Source: Tetrahymena elliotti 4EA
Taxonomy: Eukaryota > Ciliophora > Oligohymenophorea > Hymenostomatida > Tetrahymenidae
Reading direction: 5' to 3'
NCBI GenBank assembly: GCA_000231825.2
Contig: AFXF02001781.1
Location: 1-64,000, forward strand
DNA length: 64,000 bases
Part shown: positions 1-12,834 of the stretch, in pieces
Position numbering within the stretch: the stretch's first letter is position 1
Layout of the letters: the number at the start of each line of letters is the position of its first letter
Position numbers and translations under genes: made by a program
Notes under the pieces: generated by a model
Told to the model about the DNA's origin: nothing
Seen by the model: the letters and a program-made list of their open reading frames with translations, nothing else
The model's database searches: none

Positions 1-1911
1 AATTTGATTTTAAAAATATGTTAATTTAAAGAGATAATATTCTATAAGTTTTTTTTATTAATTTTTTTTTATTCACAAAAATAAAGGTTGATTAGTTTGA
101 AATGTATTTAATTAAATTTAAATATTTTAAGAAAGTAAATATTTAAGACTAATTTATCTAATCTGACTAAAATAGAAAATAAAGATGATCAAAGAATAAA
201 AATAAAATTTCAAAATCCTCCTAATTTTGATATGATCAAGCAATAACTAAGCTTAAGAATTTAAATATCAGAAGACTAAAAATGGTAAAAGAATTTATTA
301 TACACTGTTTAAAATAATACTTTATTTAAATAAATCATATTCTTGTAAGCTAATATGAGGAGCATTTACATTTATCATTTTACTTTTAGATTTTGAAAAA
401 ATAAACTTTAATAATTATTTTAATTTAAAAAACAAAATTTTTTTATGAGTTTTTTTAATAATGAAAAGAATTTTGTTTTAAATGAATAATTTCAAATTTG
501 AATTTTAATGTGCGACTAAATTGATTAAAAAGAGAGAAAGAACATAACTATTTTTAGATTTCTCAGAAAATAAATTTTGATTAAGTTTTTTCTATTGAAA
601 TCATAGAACCTATTTTTATGATATCCACATATTTTTGTGAAATAAAACTAGAACCTCCACATTCCACATTTTATTATTTTTAATTTAATTTTTTGTCTAT
701 TAGTTGTGATGAAAGATATTATATTGATCACTATTCCATCATCAAATATTGATTACATTTTTTCTAATTAATCAATAGAGATAATTAAAAATGGTCAATT
801 TTTCTACGTTTTTTCAAATAAAGTCATTAATTTTTATTTTAATTTAGGTTTATTTTGGTGCATTTTGCTTTAATATTTATTTAGAATTATATTTTCATTA
901 ATTAAGTATTATTTTTGGTTAGATTAATAATAAGGAAAGAAGATAATTGTCTTAAAATTTTTCTAATTTGGCTAATAATGAAGCAGCTATTTTGCAAAAA
1001 ATTGATTTGCTTTTGTCAAATAATAAATTAAATCATTGATATAAATTTAAAAATTACTCAGCAAAAGCCTACCTACAAATTACTATAAGTATTTTAAGAT
1101 AATGGAAATAATGCTTGAATCAATAAAATAAAAAATTTATTTTGAATTTAAATAGCAAATAAAAATTAAAAGGTTTAAATTTTGAGCTTGGTAAATCTCG
1201 ATATTAATAATAATTAAATGCATGTAATTAAATTACTCTATCGTTCTATTTTTATATTCTTAAAATATTTAAATATGAAACTCAAATATCAATAAAAATA
1301 TTTAGCATAAACTTGCTCAAAATATATTTCAGCTAAAATTTGTTAGTCAACTCTTAGCAAAAAATTTAAAAAAGTTTGTAATGAAAAGTATTGTGTATTA
1401 AAAGATAGAAATTATGTTTTGAATAAATAAATTTATGCATTTGCTTAAAATATTAAATTGATGGAATGAGAAATTTGTAAATATGTATGCACCATCTATA
1501 TAGATGATATATATTCAATAAATTATTGAGTAAATTATACTAAAATTTTTGAGTGAAAAATAAAGCTCATTGATTGGAGATTATTTTATAATAGATAGAT
1601 CAAAAACTAATTAAAAAAGTAAAGATAAAGAATAAATAAATTAATAAGCTTATTAGGTTTGATTCGTACTTTGATTTCTATTTGTCTTGCTTGCGGAGAC
1701 CTTACAAAAATTAAGTAATCAATCATAGAAGTATTTTTTTTCAATATTTTTTATAATGATTAAAAACCAAATAATTTATCAAAAATACAAACAAAAATTA
1801 GTAAAAGAGATAATCAAAACTGAAAACAAATATTTGCTAAAAAATAATCATAAACATATTTGAAAAATACACACATTAATATATAATACTAACTCAATTG
1901 CGCATTTAAAA
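1..1911. other. AT-rich intergenic sequence, no gene called
   Basis: Very AT-rich sequence with frequent TGA in all frames and no stretch that reads as a protein domain. It probably holds the 5' flank of the leucine-rich-repeat gene that starts near 1912. I see no tRNA-like fold or repeat array. Confidence 0.6.
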
Positions 1912-4900
1912 ATGATTTTTAAGAAACTAGAACAAAAATCTCTAAATAAAATACTCTCAATTAAGAGTATTTCTGAATTATCAGATGCTTCTACTATGCC
2001 TAAGATTCTTTCATGCAAGTAAAAGCCTGATTATACAAATTTTCTCATCAAATCATTACTTTTCTTATATTTAAGCAATCTTTTACTCAAAGATTGCTAA
2101 AAAATAGCAAATTAATTCTACAAAAACTTATAAGCTTATCTTTTTTTTGCAATTATTAAAGAAAATTAGATGATGCTGACTCGGATGCTGCTACGACTTT
2201 ATTTAATATTGATAGTATAAGTCCCGTTTAAAAACCTAAAACTCTTTCTTGTATTATTCCTATTTCAAGGTCGATTTCAAAATAAACATACACAAATTTA
2301 GAAAGCTTATAAACAAATTCACCTATGTAAATATTATAAAATCTCTTTAAAATATTTTTCCTAATTCTATTAAATTATTAGATAATAAAACTAAAGTGAC
2401 ATAAATCTCATGCTGAAAGTTGCATAAAATGCTTTGATTATTAAAGTCTGTTTATAGTAAACATTATAATTAATTCGTTCTACAAGACAAATTTACATTT
2501 TTATTTGTATGTTAATATATAGATAACCATTCAAGAACCAGAATCTAAAATCATAAGAAGATTGTGAATAAAATAAAATTGAGGAAATTTGCTTGTCTGA
2601 AATTTAGCGCATTTCTACAATACAAATTTAATTCTAAAAAATGATGATATCTGAAGATCATTTAGTTATGCAAGAAATAAAATAAATAATGGATTACTTC
2701 ATAGGTATAACTAAAGTTTCACTCGATTTAAGGTATTTTATTGATTTAATAAGATATTAAAGTATATGTTACAAGTATTCTATTTAATGTAAATTACAAG
2801 TATTCTATTTAATGTAAATACTACATAAAGCGAAAAGTTAGACAGTAAAAAGGAAATATCTATTTGTATATACATTAATTTACTATGAACACTTACATTT
2901 CTACTACCCTTATGTACACCGATTTAAATTTAAATATTTTCTATTTATAGCTATTGCAGTTTTGAGACCCCAAATGTAACTTCAAGCATTTCTAGGATAA
3001 TGAAAGATATGGCCTTTATTAATGACATAGAGTTAAACTTTACAGGATGTGGGATTAAAGATCAGTTCATGACTTCTTTTATTACAGAATTAAAGCATTT
3101 GAATTTAAATAACCTTAAGAGAGTGTCTTTAATCTTAAAGTATCAAATTAATTACTTTAATACATTTTTATTATTGGGGATTATTATAATAAGTAAAATA
3201 AAAGACGTTTGTTTGTGAGAAAAAGTCTGGAAATATAATTATTAATTTCTTAAAAAAACTTCTCTACTCAACTTATTTAAAATGAAAATAGAAATATGAA
3301 TTTTTATTAATTACATGCAAATAGAATTTTATATCATTTCTCTAAAAACAAAGAAAAAATTTTTTTCAAAAAAAATGTAAGAATGACAATAAAATTTACA
3401 TTGCAATTCTATTTCATAAATTTATTTTTAGACAAGTCCCCTTCAATTCTTTTTGATTTTTTCTAATTTTTTGTTTGTATAAATTAGCTCAAACAAAATT
3501 GAGATGGAATGCATGCTATTTTTGGGTAATCTTTTTGAGGATATGACAAATTTAAATGCTTTAAAGCTCGAACTTAAAAATTGTAGCATAAACAACAAAA
3601 TGCTTTCTATCCTTTCTTACCATGTCAGTTAGTTAAGAAAAATGAAATCTTTAAATTTCAATTTTGAGAATAATCTCATTACTGATGATGGTATTTATTA
3701 AATGTGTGAAAATTTATATGCTGATCATTTTAAGCTTGAAGAGTTTTCCATCAATTTTAAGTAAATTTAAATTTTTTTTAGGAATGAATTCATTTAAAAT
3801 TTGATTATGAATAGTCAAAATAAGATTACAAACAAAAGTTCTCATTACCTTTCAAGCTTATTAAAAACCCAGAAGACCCTTCAAAAGCTTTCTTTTGCTC
3901 TTAGGTAATCAAATTTCATAAAAAATTCAACAAAACTAAAATATTTTCAATAACAAATAGAAACTATAAATTGAAATCATCTGACTTCACAAATCTTGGA
4001 AAAAGCTTAATTAAAATGTTTGAATTAAAGGAATTGGAACTTGATTTTTCGTAATTAAATATTCTTTATTATACCTAATTCTTCTAGAAAATAATTTGAT
4101 TAGTGTGAAATAAAAACATAACTTATTTATTAATTTTTATCTTATAATAGATTCAATGAGTTAGATGATGAATTTTCCTTAATGTTAGAAACATCTTTCA
4201 AATCTTTGCGCGTACTAAATAAGCTCAAAGTTGATTTATCAAATAATTAATTGTTCAAGAAGGGAGCTTAATTTTTAGATTAGCTCTTCAAGTCTGATTC
4301 ATTAGAAATTTTAGAAATTAATTTAAGGTAAATATTAATTTTTTTTTTTTTTGGTTTTACATACAAATACTTACCCAGACAAAATTTAAAAAATATCTAA
4401 AAATATTAAAAGACTCAATAATAATTGTTATTACATTGTTCCAATCAAATAATTTTGTATTTTCTAAACTAAATTAATATAACAATAGTAACAATAAAAT
4501 TGGAAGAGGAGCTGGATATTCTCTTGCATTATAAATTTTCTTTTCTTCAAATTTAAGAATTCTTAAGCTTGACCTAAGTAACAATGGAATGAATGGCTCT
4601 TCTATAAGTTGTCTTCTTAATTAACTTAAAAATAACTACTCTCTCTAAGAACTTACTATTAATTTAATGTAAATAAAATAATTATAAGCATTTTAAAATA
4701 TTTATTTATTTAATTTTATTAAAAAGTGGAAATAATTACCATAGAGCAGAAGTATCATCTCTTTGCGAAAATCTCTCTACTAATCCTCTCCTCAGAAAAA
4801 TTACATTGATCCCAAGGTAAATATTACAATTATTAATGAAGAATTATAAAACATAAAATAAACCCTTTAAAATTCTTGAAACAAATTTAAAACATTTTAT

Positions 4901-5089
4901 TGAATTTTTTTTATAATTAGAAACTTAGAAGATTAATCCCAGTAAAATGCTTATAAGTTAGATATTTTAGAAGATGCTGCTTAATAAAGGCATTCTAGCA
5001 TTCTCTCTTTTTTAGCTTACAAAAATAAAGTAGCTAGGCATTTAATTGGCAATACTTTTGATATCTTTAGCGATTTATATGACGATTGA
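1912..5089 (+). CDS. Leucine-rich-repeat protein, 11 exons, about 570 aa
   Basis: Ciliate LRR protein of unknown specific role; LRR arcs usually bind other proteins. Proposed exons: 1912-1966, 2170-2326, 2523-2732, 2951-3139, 3488-3760, 3782-3904, 3961-4050, 4151-4327, 4489-4668, 4727-4816 and 4921-5089. They sum to 1713 bases, 570 residues plus TGA at 5087. Repeats are visible as 'LNALKLELKNCSINN', 'LRILKLDLSNNGMN' and 'LKELELDFS' motifs. From the third exon on, every intron is phase 2 and falls right after an L-x-L-R/S/K, so internal exons carry about one or two repeats each. No signal peptide, membrane segment or kinase domain is seen. The first two exons rest on phase agreement only, and the frame inside the first proposed intron also reads as plausible protein, so the N-terminus is uncertain. 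Confidence 0.75.
2770..2819. repeat. Perfect 25-bp tandem duplication in an LRR-gene intron
   Basis: A 25-base unit beginning TACAAGTATTCTATTTAATG occurs twice head to tail, at 2770-2794 and 2795-2819, without mismatch. It lies in the intron between exons 2523-2732 and 2951-3139, so it leaves the protein unchanged. It looks like a recent slippage or repair duplication. Confidence 0.9.
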
Positions 5090-7205
5090 AAAACCAAATC
5101 AAAATATTTATCAATCGCTCTTAATCAATCTACATAAATTAATGTTCATAGAATAAATTAATATTGGCTCATAGAATTTTTTGAAATAATTTATACAAAT
5201 ATCCAATCAATAAAAAATCTTTTTGATTAATAGAAAATACTAAATTGGAAGTCATTACAACAAACAAATAATAACAACTAAAATAATCTCTCACCAACTA
5301 ACTCCCTACCTACCTACCTTAAAATCCCAATCTTTCATCATCTACTCTTTCCTTAATCTTCTATTATCACAAATATATAAAAAATCTATCTCATCTCTAA
5401 ATTATTAAAATTAATAAATGTCTTAACTATTTCTTTTGTATGAATCTATAACTATCTATGTCCGAACTCATCTACATATATTTTTCTTTAATATTTTTAA
5501 ATATTTTTCATTCAAAATTTATCTTTAAATTTGAAATTAATATTAATGCTTTCCCGCCATTTTGGCTATACAAAAATTATTAAGAAACCTGACAAGCTAA
5601 TTTCTATAACAAGAACAAATTAATTATAAAATAAAATTAATAAGATGGATATATAATTTAATATACATATAATTTTTTTTTATAAAGTAAATATTTTTGC
5701 TTTGGAGAGTGATGAGGATGGATGTTCATAATTTTACCTACACTTTTAATTTACATTTAAAAATTACTTGTTTAATTTTTTTTACAAGTATTAATTTGCA
5801 TATTAATTTTTACTGAATAAAAAGTATGCAAAGACCTTTAAAAAAGATAAAAATAAATACTTTTCTACTTATAAATATTTTCAAGGTTAAAATGCTTGCC
5901 AGTAAAAACATTTATTTCTATTGCAGAGAATTTAATAAATATCAAATAAGTTCATTCAAGCATATTATATTCAATTACTTTTCTATTCAAATATAAAATA
6001 GAGTAAATGCTCTAAAAATAGGAAGGCTAAATTAGAAAAAACAATTTATTAGTAACACAACATTCTTAATTCCCTTAAAATATACTTTTAAATTAATTTA
6101 CACAGAATTAATTTTTTAGATTTTTTATTTCAGAATTGTAAATTAAATTCAAGAGGACTATAAAGACTGAGTTATAATAAAATAGTTGTTTGTCTATTTT
6201 ATTTAACTTTTAATATAAATCTCTAATTTATTTTAGATAGCATGAATTTCTTAGCTAATTATTCATGATAAATAAATCAATTAGTAACAAAAAAATTTTT
6301 TTCATTATTGTTTCAAAAAAAAAAGAACAATTTATGGATCTTGTCAATATTCATTTTGATAGAATATTAAAATTATTGATTTTTAATGTCTAATAACTTT
6401 CTAATAAAAATCTATTTATTAATATTAAGATATTTATTTATTATTATTTGCTAATACTTACTCACTCAATTATAAGTAAAAATTTTGATATCCTACTTCA
6501 AAATAAAAAAATTTTAAAGCTAAAGAAATTAATTAGTCTTTATTTTGATTAAATAATAAAATAATTGTGAATTTATCTTTTAACTTTTAAATTTATCTCT
6601 TATTCACATTATAAATACACACTATCCAACAATAAAACAAAATAAAAATAGATATCTTATTGCATCAATGTCAATATAGCTATTCAAAGCAAAAGAAACA
6701 TTATTTAGAAGTAAAAATTGAATAATTGTTTGGAAATTATAAATAGATTAAGTATGATTTTCTTAATTATTTATATATCAAATAACTCACAATAGAATAA
6801 ATATAAAGTAAAAGAAATAATTCAATATTTTGAAAGAAGAATATATTTAAATAAAATATTTGCCTTTTTTTGGCAGATGGTATTTTATTTTAAAATAAAA
6901 TCATTTTTGGTTGGCAATTTTTAGGAAATTAAAATACAGTTGAAATTCAGTTTATAAATAAGTAGAAATAGAATGAAATCTTTAATATTTACCTTTAATA
7001 AAAATTTGTTGGTAAATTTTATTAATTTTACTTTAAAAATAAATGAAGGGAGGGATTTAATAAAAAAATAATAAACTATTAATAAAGTATTAAATAGTAA
7101 TTAAAAGTAAAAAATAACAAAGAAGAAGAGTATGAAAAATAATTTACTAAGCAAGCAAAAAAAGTTTTTAAATAAACATTTTAACAAAGTTTTTAAATCA
7201 GTATA
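5090..7205. other. AT-rich intergenic sequence, no gene called
   Basis: Two kilobases downstream of the LRR gene. It contains simple sequence such as CTACCTACCTACC near 5310 and A/T runs, but no frame with domain-like composition on either strand. Confidence 0.55.
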
Positions 7206-8264
7206 ATGGATTATAGGAGATATTATTCCCAAGCAAAGAATCAACCATACACAATAACTCTACAAGTAAAAGATGTAAATCTTATTGTCAATCTAAGAAA
7301 GCATATTTATTTCTAATATCGCTAATACTCAAAATCTTATGATATGACAAGCTTTAGAGGAGGGAGATCTTTAAATAATAATATAATAATTCAGCCATAA
7401 AATTTTTAACAAAATATCTGCTTAGAAAACTTATTTTGCTCTTTATTATCTTAAGATAATAGGATTAATCAAAAACAATAGTTCTAAAACAAACCAAAAC
7501 ATCTTCATAAAATATTCTTTTATCTAAACATAGTTAGTGCAAACAATTCTAATATAAAATATTAACAATACTTTTTAACTCTTTTCTTTAGCATTTTCAA
7601 AAATAAAACAAATTTTACAATCAGTTTCCTTCCAGAATTAATAAAACTTTTTTTTTCAACTAAATAATCTTAAGAAGTATTTGTTCATAATTATGAGTTT
7701 TCATAAACCCTATTAATAAAACTAACAGAAAAAATTAAAAAATAAACCGTTAAAAAAATAAGAAAGAAAAATAAATAAATAAACAAACAAAATTATTAAC
7801 AATCAATTCAATAACTAAAAATAACTAAAAGAATTAAAAAACAATAAATTATGAAAATATTTTATGAATTAAAAAAGCAAAAACAAAAAAATGACTAACA
7901 TTAGGATTGCTTTATTTCAATATTTTTTCATTAAATCCAATATTTGCATTCATCTACTTTATTTATTTTATTTATCTTCTTAACTTCTAATTTGAAATTT
8001 TAAGTAAAAGAAACATATTTTCATCTTCACTTTAAAACAAAAATGGTAAACAAAAGACTTGAGTAAAATGTAAAAATAATTTATTTTTCTAATTATATGC
8101 CTTTAATTTGTAAGAATTCATGTTTTTATAAATCTAAATAATCTACATTCATATCTATTCTTGAAAAATTAATAAAAGCTATTTCTTTCCAAAGAATTAA
8201 ATTTATCATTTAGTTTAAATGCTAGTTAACCATTAAAGATAAAAAGCACCAAAATAAAATTTGA
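7206..8264 (+). CDS. Possible orphan ORF, 352 codons, low confidence
   Basis: An ATG at 7206 opens a frame to TGA at 8262 when TAA/TAG are read as Gln. Roughly the first 100 residues have ordinary composition: the start reads MDYRRYYSQAKNQPYTITLQ, with a later FRGGRS. After about residue 150 it becomes a Lys/Gln/Asn/Ile-rich string typical of translated AT-rich noncoding DNA. No family is recognised. With only one stop codon and very high AT content, frames this long can occur by chance, so this may be a short gene with an unrecognised intron or 3' end, or no gene at all. Confidence 0.25.
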
Positions 8265-8747
8265 TTCCATAACTTAAAAATGAAATAAGATTTTAAAAAT
8301 TAATTAAAAAAAAGACTTCTAAGTAAACTGAATAGACAGACATTTTTCGGATGGGATTATTTTTGAGTGAAATTTTGAAATAAAACTTAATTATTAAGAT
8401 ATATTTTTTTATCCCTTTTTTATGATTTTGAAAGATTTTAAGAAAAATAAACAAATAGATAATTAATTAACAATTTTTTCTTCTTAAGAAGGTATGAATA
8501 GTGATTAGATTAAGTTTGTTTTAATTTAATATAGAATGGAAAAATATTGAAATATCTTTGTAAAAATAGTAGCTTTTAAAAAAAGTGGTTGTATGTAAAA
8601 ATACTGAAATATATTTAGTAAATTATTTTTAAAATTTTATCAAAATTTGGTTTGCTATTATTTTCTTTTTTATTCTTCTTTATAGCTTTCTTTTCTCTCA
8701 AGATACTCATCAGTTTCCATGAACCACCATTCAATAAACCTTTAATT

Positions 8748-11700
8748 TCATGAATAAATTAATATACTTGATAGATATTTAATAATATTTTATTACTGTT
8801 CTCTTGTAATTGTATCAGAATTAGTCAACCAGCTTAGATCTCTGTTAACGATATCCCAGAATTTATAGTGATAATCCAATCTATCACTTACAGCAAAGAG
8901 ATGTAAATGGAGTTTATCACACAAAGTGGTTAATCTTCCAATTGACACAGACTTTATTAAAATATTAAAAATTTTAATCATTTCAATGTTTATTAATTAA
9001 ATTACATCTTCTTTTTTGAATACTAATTGCCAATAATTTCTAAGATCATTTTCATCAACATAGAGTCCTTTTACTTCGTGGTCTCCTACCTTGTAACCTT
9101 CTAATTTGCTTTTCCACAAGCTTGATATTTGTTTTTAGAATCTTTTTTGGGCTCTAATATTTGGCCAATATTCTTTATCATAGAAATCAATTAGTACTCT
9201 ATTATTCTTTTTAGCTTAATCAAGTAGACTTGAGTACGCTTACACAATTTCTTAAGCTCTCATGTGGTCTTATTGATTATATCTCATGGGGAGCTTTGCA
9301 AGCTCATTATTTCTTTCAGCTTCATCCTTACTAAATCTCTCAATAATATGGTCTTCTTGCATTTTTAACTATTTTAAATAATCTTCTTTTTACTTCCATT
9401 CATCATATACAGACTTAGCTTTTTCTCTTAACTCTTCAACAAATTCTTTTAGAAGTGGTCCTATTAAAATTTATTTTAACTTTAGTATTATAAAATTAAA
9501 TATTTTAAAATATACCATCATGATATCCCTTTTCACAGCCTTCAGATTCCCATTCTTATCTACAACATGTCCAATGTGGTTTCCAAAGAGTATCAGTTGA
9601 AGCTTAAGATACAGTAGTAACACCAGTGTGACCAAAGTCAAATGTACCTGGATGATATTTACAATTTTTTTTTCTCTTTTCTCTAGATTTGTCATTTTCT
9701 ATGTCTGAGAATTCTACTAAATGTTTATATCTTCCTTCTACTTTTTTAATACATCCATAGTGAACACAAACTCTTAACTCATTTTCATTAAACTTTCTCT
9801 CTTCTTTTTTGCGCTTTTCTTGATTAACAAAAGGAGTATAAGGAAGACTTTCCCTATAAACACATGCTCTCAAAGCAGCTTTTTTGTAGGGCTCTATTGA
9901 TGTTTGGTTAACAACTGGTAATTTTTTTCCATCATATCTAATTAGTCCAGGATTCTAAAAAAATAATCAATTAATATTTATCTATTTACAACAATTATAA
10001 TTTTACTGTAATTTATTTTTCAACAAAGTATTTTTTAGCCTCAACATCAGGCCATTCTGCTTTAGTGTGAGACTATTAAGCTTAGCAGCCTCCAGAATTA
10101 GGATTTCCATCTTAACAGCAAGTCCACTCTCCTTCATCTGAATTAGGTTTATTTTTCTTAAAATAGCCAGGATGAATAACACAGTCAGAAGAGAAATCAT
10201 CATTGTATAGTTTGCCACAAGCTGAATCAGGTCTCTTTGTCTTTGGATTGATTTCTCCTACATTCAAACATAAGTATAAATATTTCTTTTCAACAACTCC
10301 TCTATGAGGTCCTTTTCTACAGCCTATTTTTAGAATTAAAAATTAAAAAATATTTTATTTTTTAATAAAAGTGTAACCTTGAGAAGCCCATTCACCACGA
10401 CAACAAGTCCAACTTTCAGGCCAAAGAGCATGAATAGAACCTAACTAATAAGTTCCTGGATGATATCTGCAAGCATATTTAGTAGAAATAGAATCTGCAG
10501 TGTAATCATAGTTCTTTCCACAACCCCAATTTCTACAAATCATTTTTGTTCCTTCCTTTACAGTATTTTCCTATTATGATAAAACAATAATACCTTTAAA
10601 AAAATGAAATTTCTTAAATTTTAATTTATTTACTTCTTCTATTTCTCTTTGGATTTCTACCTTTCTTTTTGGTACATCCATTGGGAAAGAATGAGATTCT
10701 TACCATTTCTAAGGTATCATACTCTCAAATCTGCTTAGATAATATTCTTAAACTTTTTCCATTTCTATGGTATTTCCATAACCAGATGCAAGTAAAACTA
10801 ATTTGTCATATGCCTTAATTATTATTTTAATTAATCCTTAAATGATTGATTTTTATTGAATAAATTTACTTTTAATATTCTTAAATTGAAATAATATAAG
10901 AAAGAAAATAATCCTTCAGTCTTGCTATATAACCAAATTCTACCTTGGTTGTCTCTATCTTATTCAGGTCCTACACCTCTAATGTAAACATCAAAGTTTT
11001 CATAGTGTACACCAGGTTTATCATAATTTCCAACAATTTCACAGTTAGGGAAACACTGTTTCATAGATTCACCAAAATTATTAAATTTCTCAATGAAATC
11101 AACCTCATCATGCCATGTGGTTGTAGTATGAGTATCACAATGAGTACATCTATTTACATTTAATATAATCTTTCCTTGATTCCAAGATGCATCAGGCACA
11201 GGGAGCTATTCTCTTTCTTCAATTTAGTCAGGGCCAATGTCTGATTGCTTTTCATATAAAATAACAAAAATAAACAAATAAAACTTTTTTTATTTTTTTT
11301 ACTGCTCTGGGTGATACAACAGGAGATTGAGGCTCTGCTTATTAATGAGCAATAGGACCCAAGATTGATTTGTGTTTTTCATTGATTTACTTAAAAATTT
11401 ACTATGAAGCTTCTGCTTCATGCTTATAAAGAGGTTTTACTTAGAGTAATGAGTATTCAATTAAGTGATTTCCAAATACCTCTTAATTAGCAGCCAGATT
11501 GACTGTAATTTCAATACCGTAACTATCTTGTGGACTAATAGGAGAATAAGATAATTCTTATATTTCATATTAAACATTTTAATCCAAGACAAAGTTATCA
11601 AAGGCTTTCAAATCAACAAGTTCATTTTTTTCATTGCGATATGTTTGCTTTAGAGAGTGTAATATAAATAATTTTTAATCAGTTTTAGGGTGTCTCTTTG

Positions 11701-12806
11701 ATGTGAAAGACATAGATCTAATTTAATTGTAATTATTAGGGCATATTTCAGAACGAACTATATTATCTTCAGTTTGGTTATTGTAAAGTCCAAACATAAC
11801 ATGCGTATCAGTGTCTCTTTTTTGATACAAGAATACTATTTCATAGCTTTAGAAGTAGTAATACATATCTTTAATAGTCAAAAATCCATTTTTAGTTACT
11901 TGCAAATCTTCAAATACCTATTAAACATCGGATTTAGAATCATTTCCTGAAACACTCTTTGTCCAATAATTAAAGAATGAGTTAAAATCAAGCTCTTCTT
12001 ATCCTTAATTACACATATTTTTAAAGATAATTTCCATTTATGAGAAAATATTTCCCTTGGAAGCTACACTCTATATTTACAAAAAAATGAATATAAATTT
12101 TCATAAAAGCAATAAAATATACTTAGAAAAATTTTCTGTGAAGTTCGAGGATGCTAGGATACTAAATATTGGCACCAACATAAGTTCTTTGAAGGAAAAT
12201 TCCTTTAAATACATATAAATTAGCTTCAGAAATATCTTTCTTGGCTATTTCTAACATATTTAAAAGAGCATTATAAGAATTATAAACTACATTCTATCCA
12301 GCTTAGTAATGAAGTAATGGTTGACAATTCAAAATTTTTAACTTCTCCTCATACAATTAATTAGCTAGTTCTTGTCTTTTGTGCATTTCTTCTTCTTAAG
12401 CTTTATTATCAACTACATCTTGTTATGAGTTTTATGAAAATATCCTTCTTTAAGGTTATTTTTTATCTGAAGCAGGAGTAGCTTCTTCCATATTGACTTC
12501 ATCTATAACTCCAGGGACATCAGAATATTCACGTCTAATATTATCAACTTCTTCAGGAAGTAAAACTGTATCTCTGATTGCTATAAGCAGCTTATCATAA
12601 ATTACACCTCTAAATTTAAATTCATCTTCTTCAGATTATTTTGTTATGTTCATATGAACACAGCCATAGTTTTTTCTGAATTACTACTAAAAATCTGAAT
12701 ATTCAGGATCATCTGTCTTAAATTCATAATATGTTTTAGTTATATTAGCTATCTATAGAATATTTTATTCAGATATTCCAATATCTGCATATCTCAATAC
12801 TTTCAT
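8748..12806 (-). CDS. Large Rdx/SelW-like plus triple CHORD-like zinc module protein, 1193 aa
   Basis: Eight exons (12806-12123, 12070-11303, 11247-10944, 10797-10634, 10570-10378, 10323-10007, 9954-9516, 9460-8748) sum to 3582 bases. Residues 1-484 are a non-repetitive, partly alpha-helical region of unknown fold. Residues about 505-600 resemble the Rdx/selenoprotein W family: CTHC (C518, C521), then FP-x-C-x-I-x-GN-YDKPG and a V-x-I-x-G strand. Three Cys/His modules follow, about 652-710, 723-790 and 873-957. Each has an N-terminal Cys pair, then C-x2-HPG, then W-T-CC and a final GC, as in CHORD domains; for example C652, C657, C674, H677 and CC696-697. The C-terminal 250 residues are helical and charged. 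Zinc binding is inferred from the residues; function is unknown. In-frame sequence continues upstream of this ATG, so the start is not certain and the LamG-like frame upstream may be the 5' part of the same gene. Confidence 0.8.
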
Positions 12807-12834
12807 GAATCTTTTAAACTCAATTATCTATTAT

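Noticed and set aside
9471..10218. Short minus-strand frames between 9.4 and 10.2 kb as separate genes
   Set aside because: They are partial or shifted readings of exons of the Rdx/CHORD-like gene; the spliced frame explains them.
10945..11163. Plus-strand frame opposite the Rdx-like exon
   Set aside because: Antisense shadow; the minus strand carries the conserved CxxC and GN motifs.
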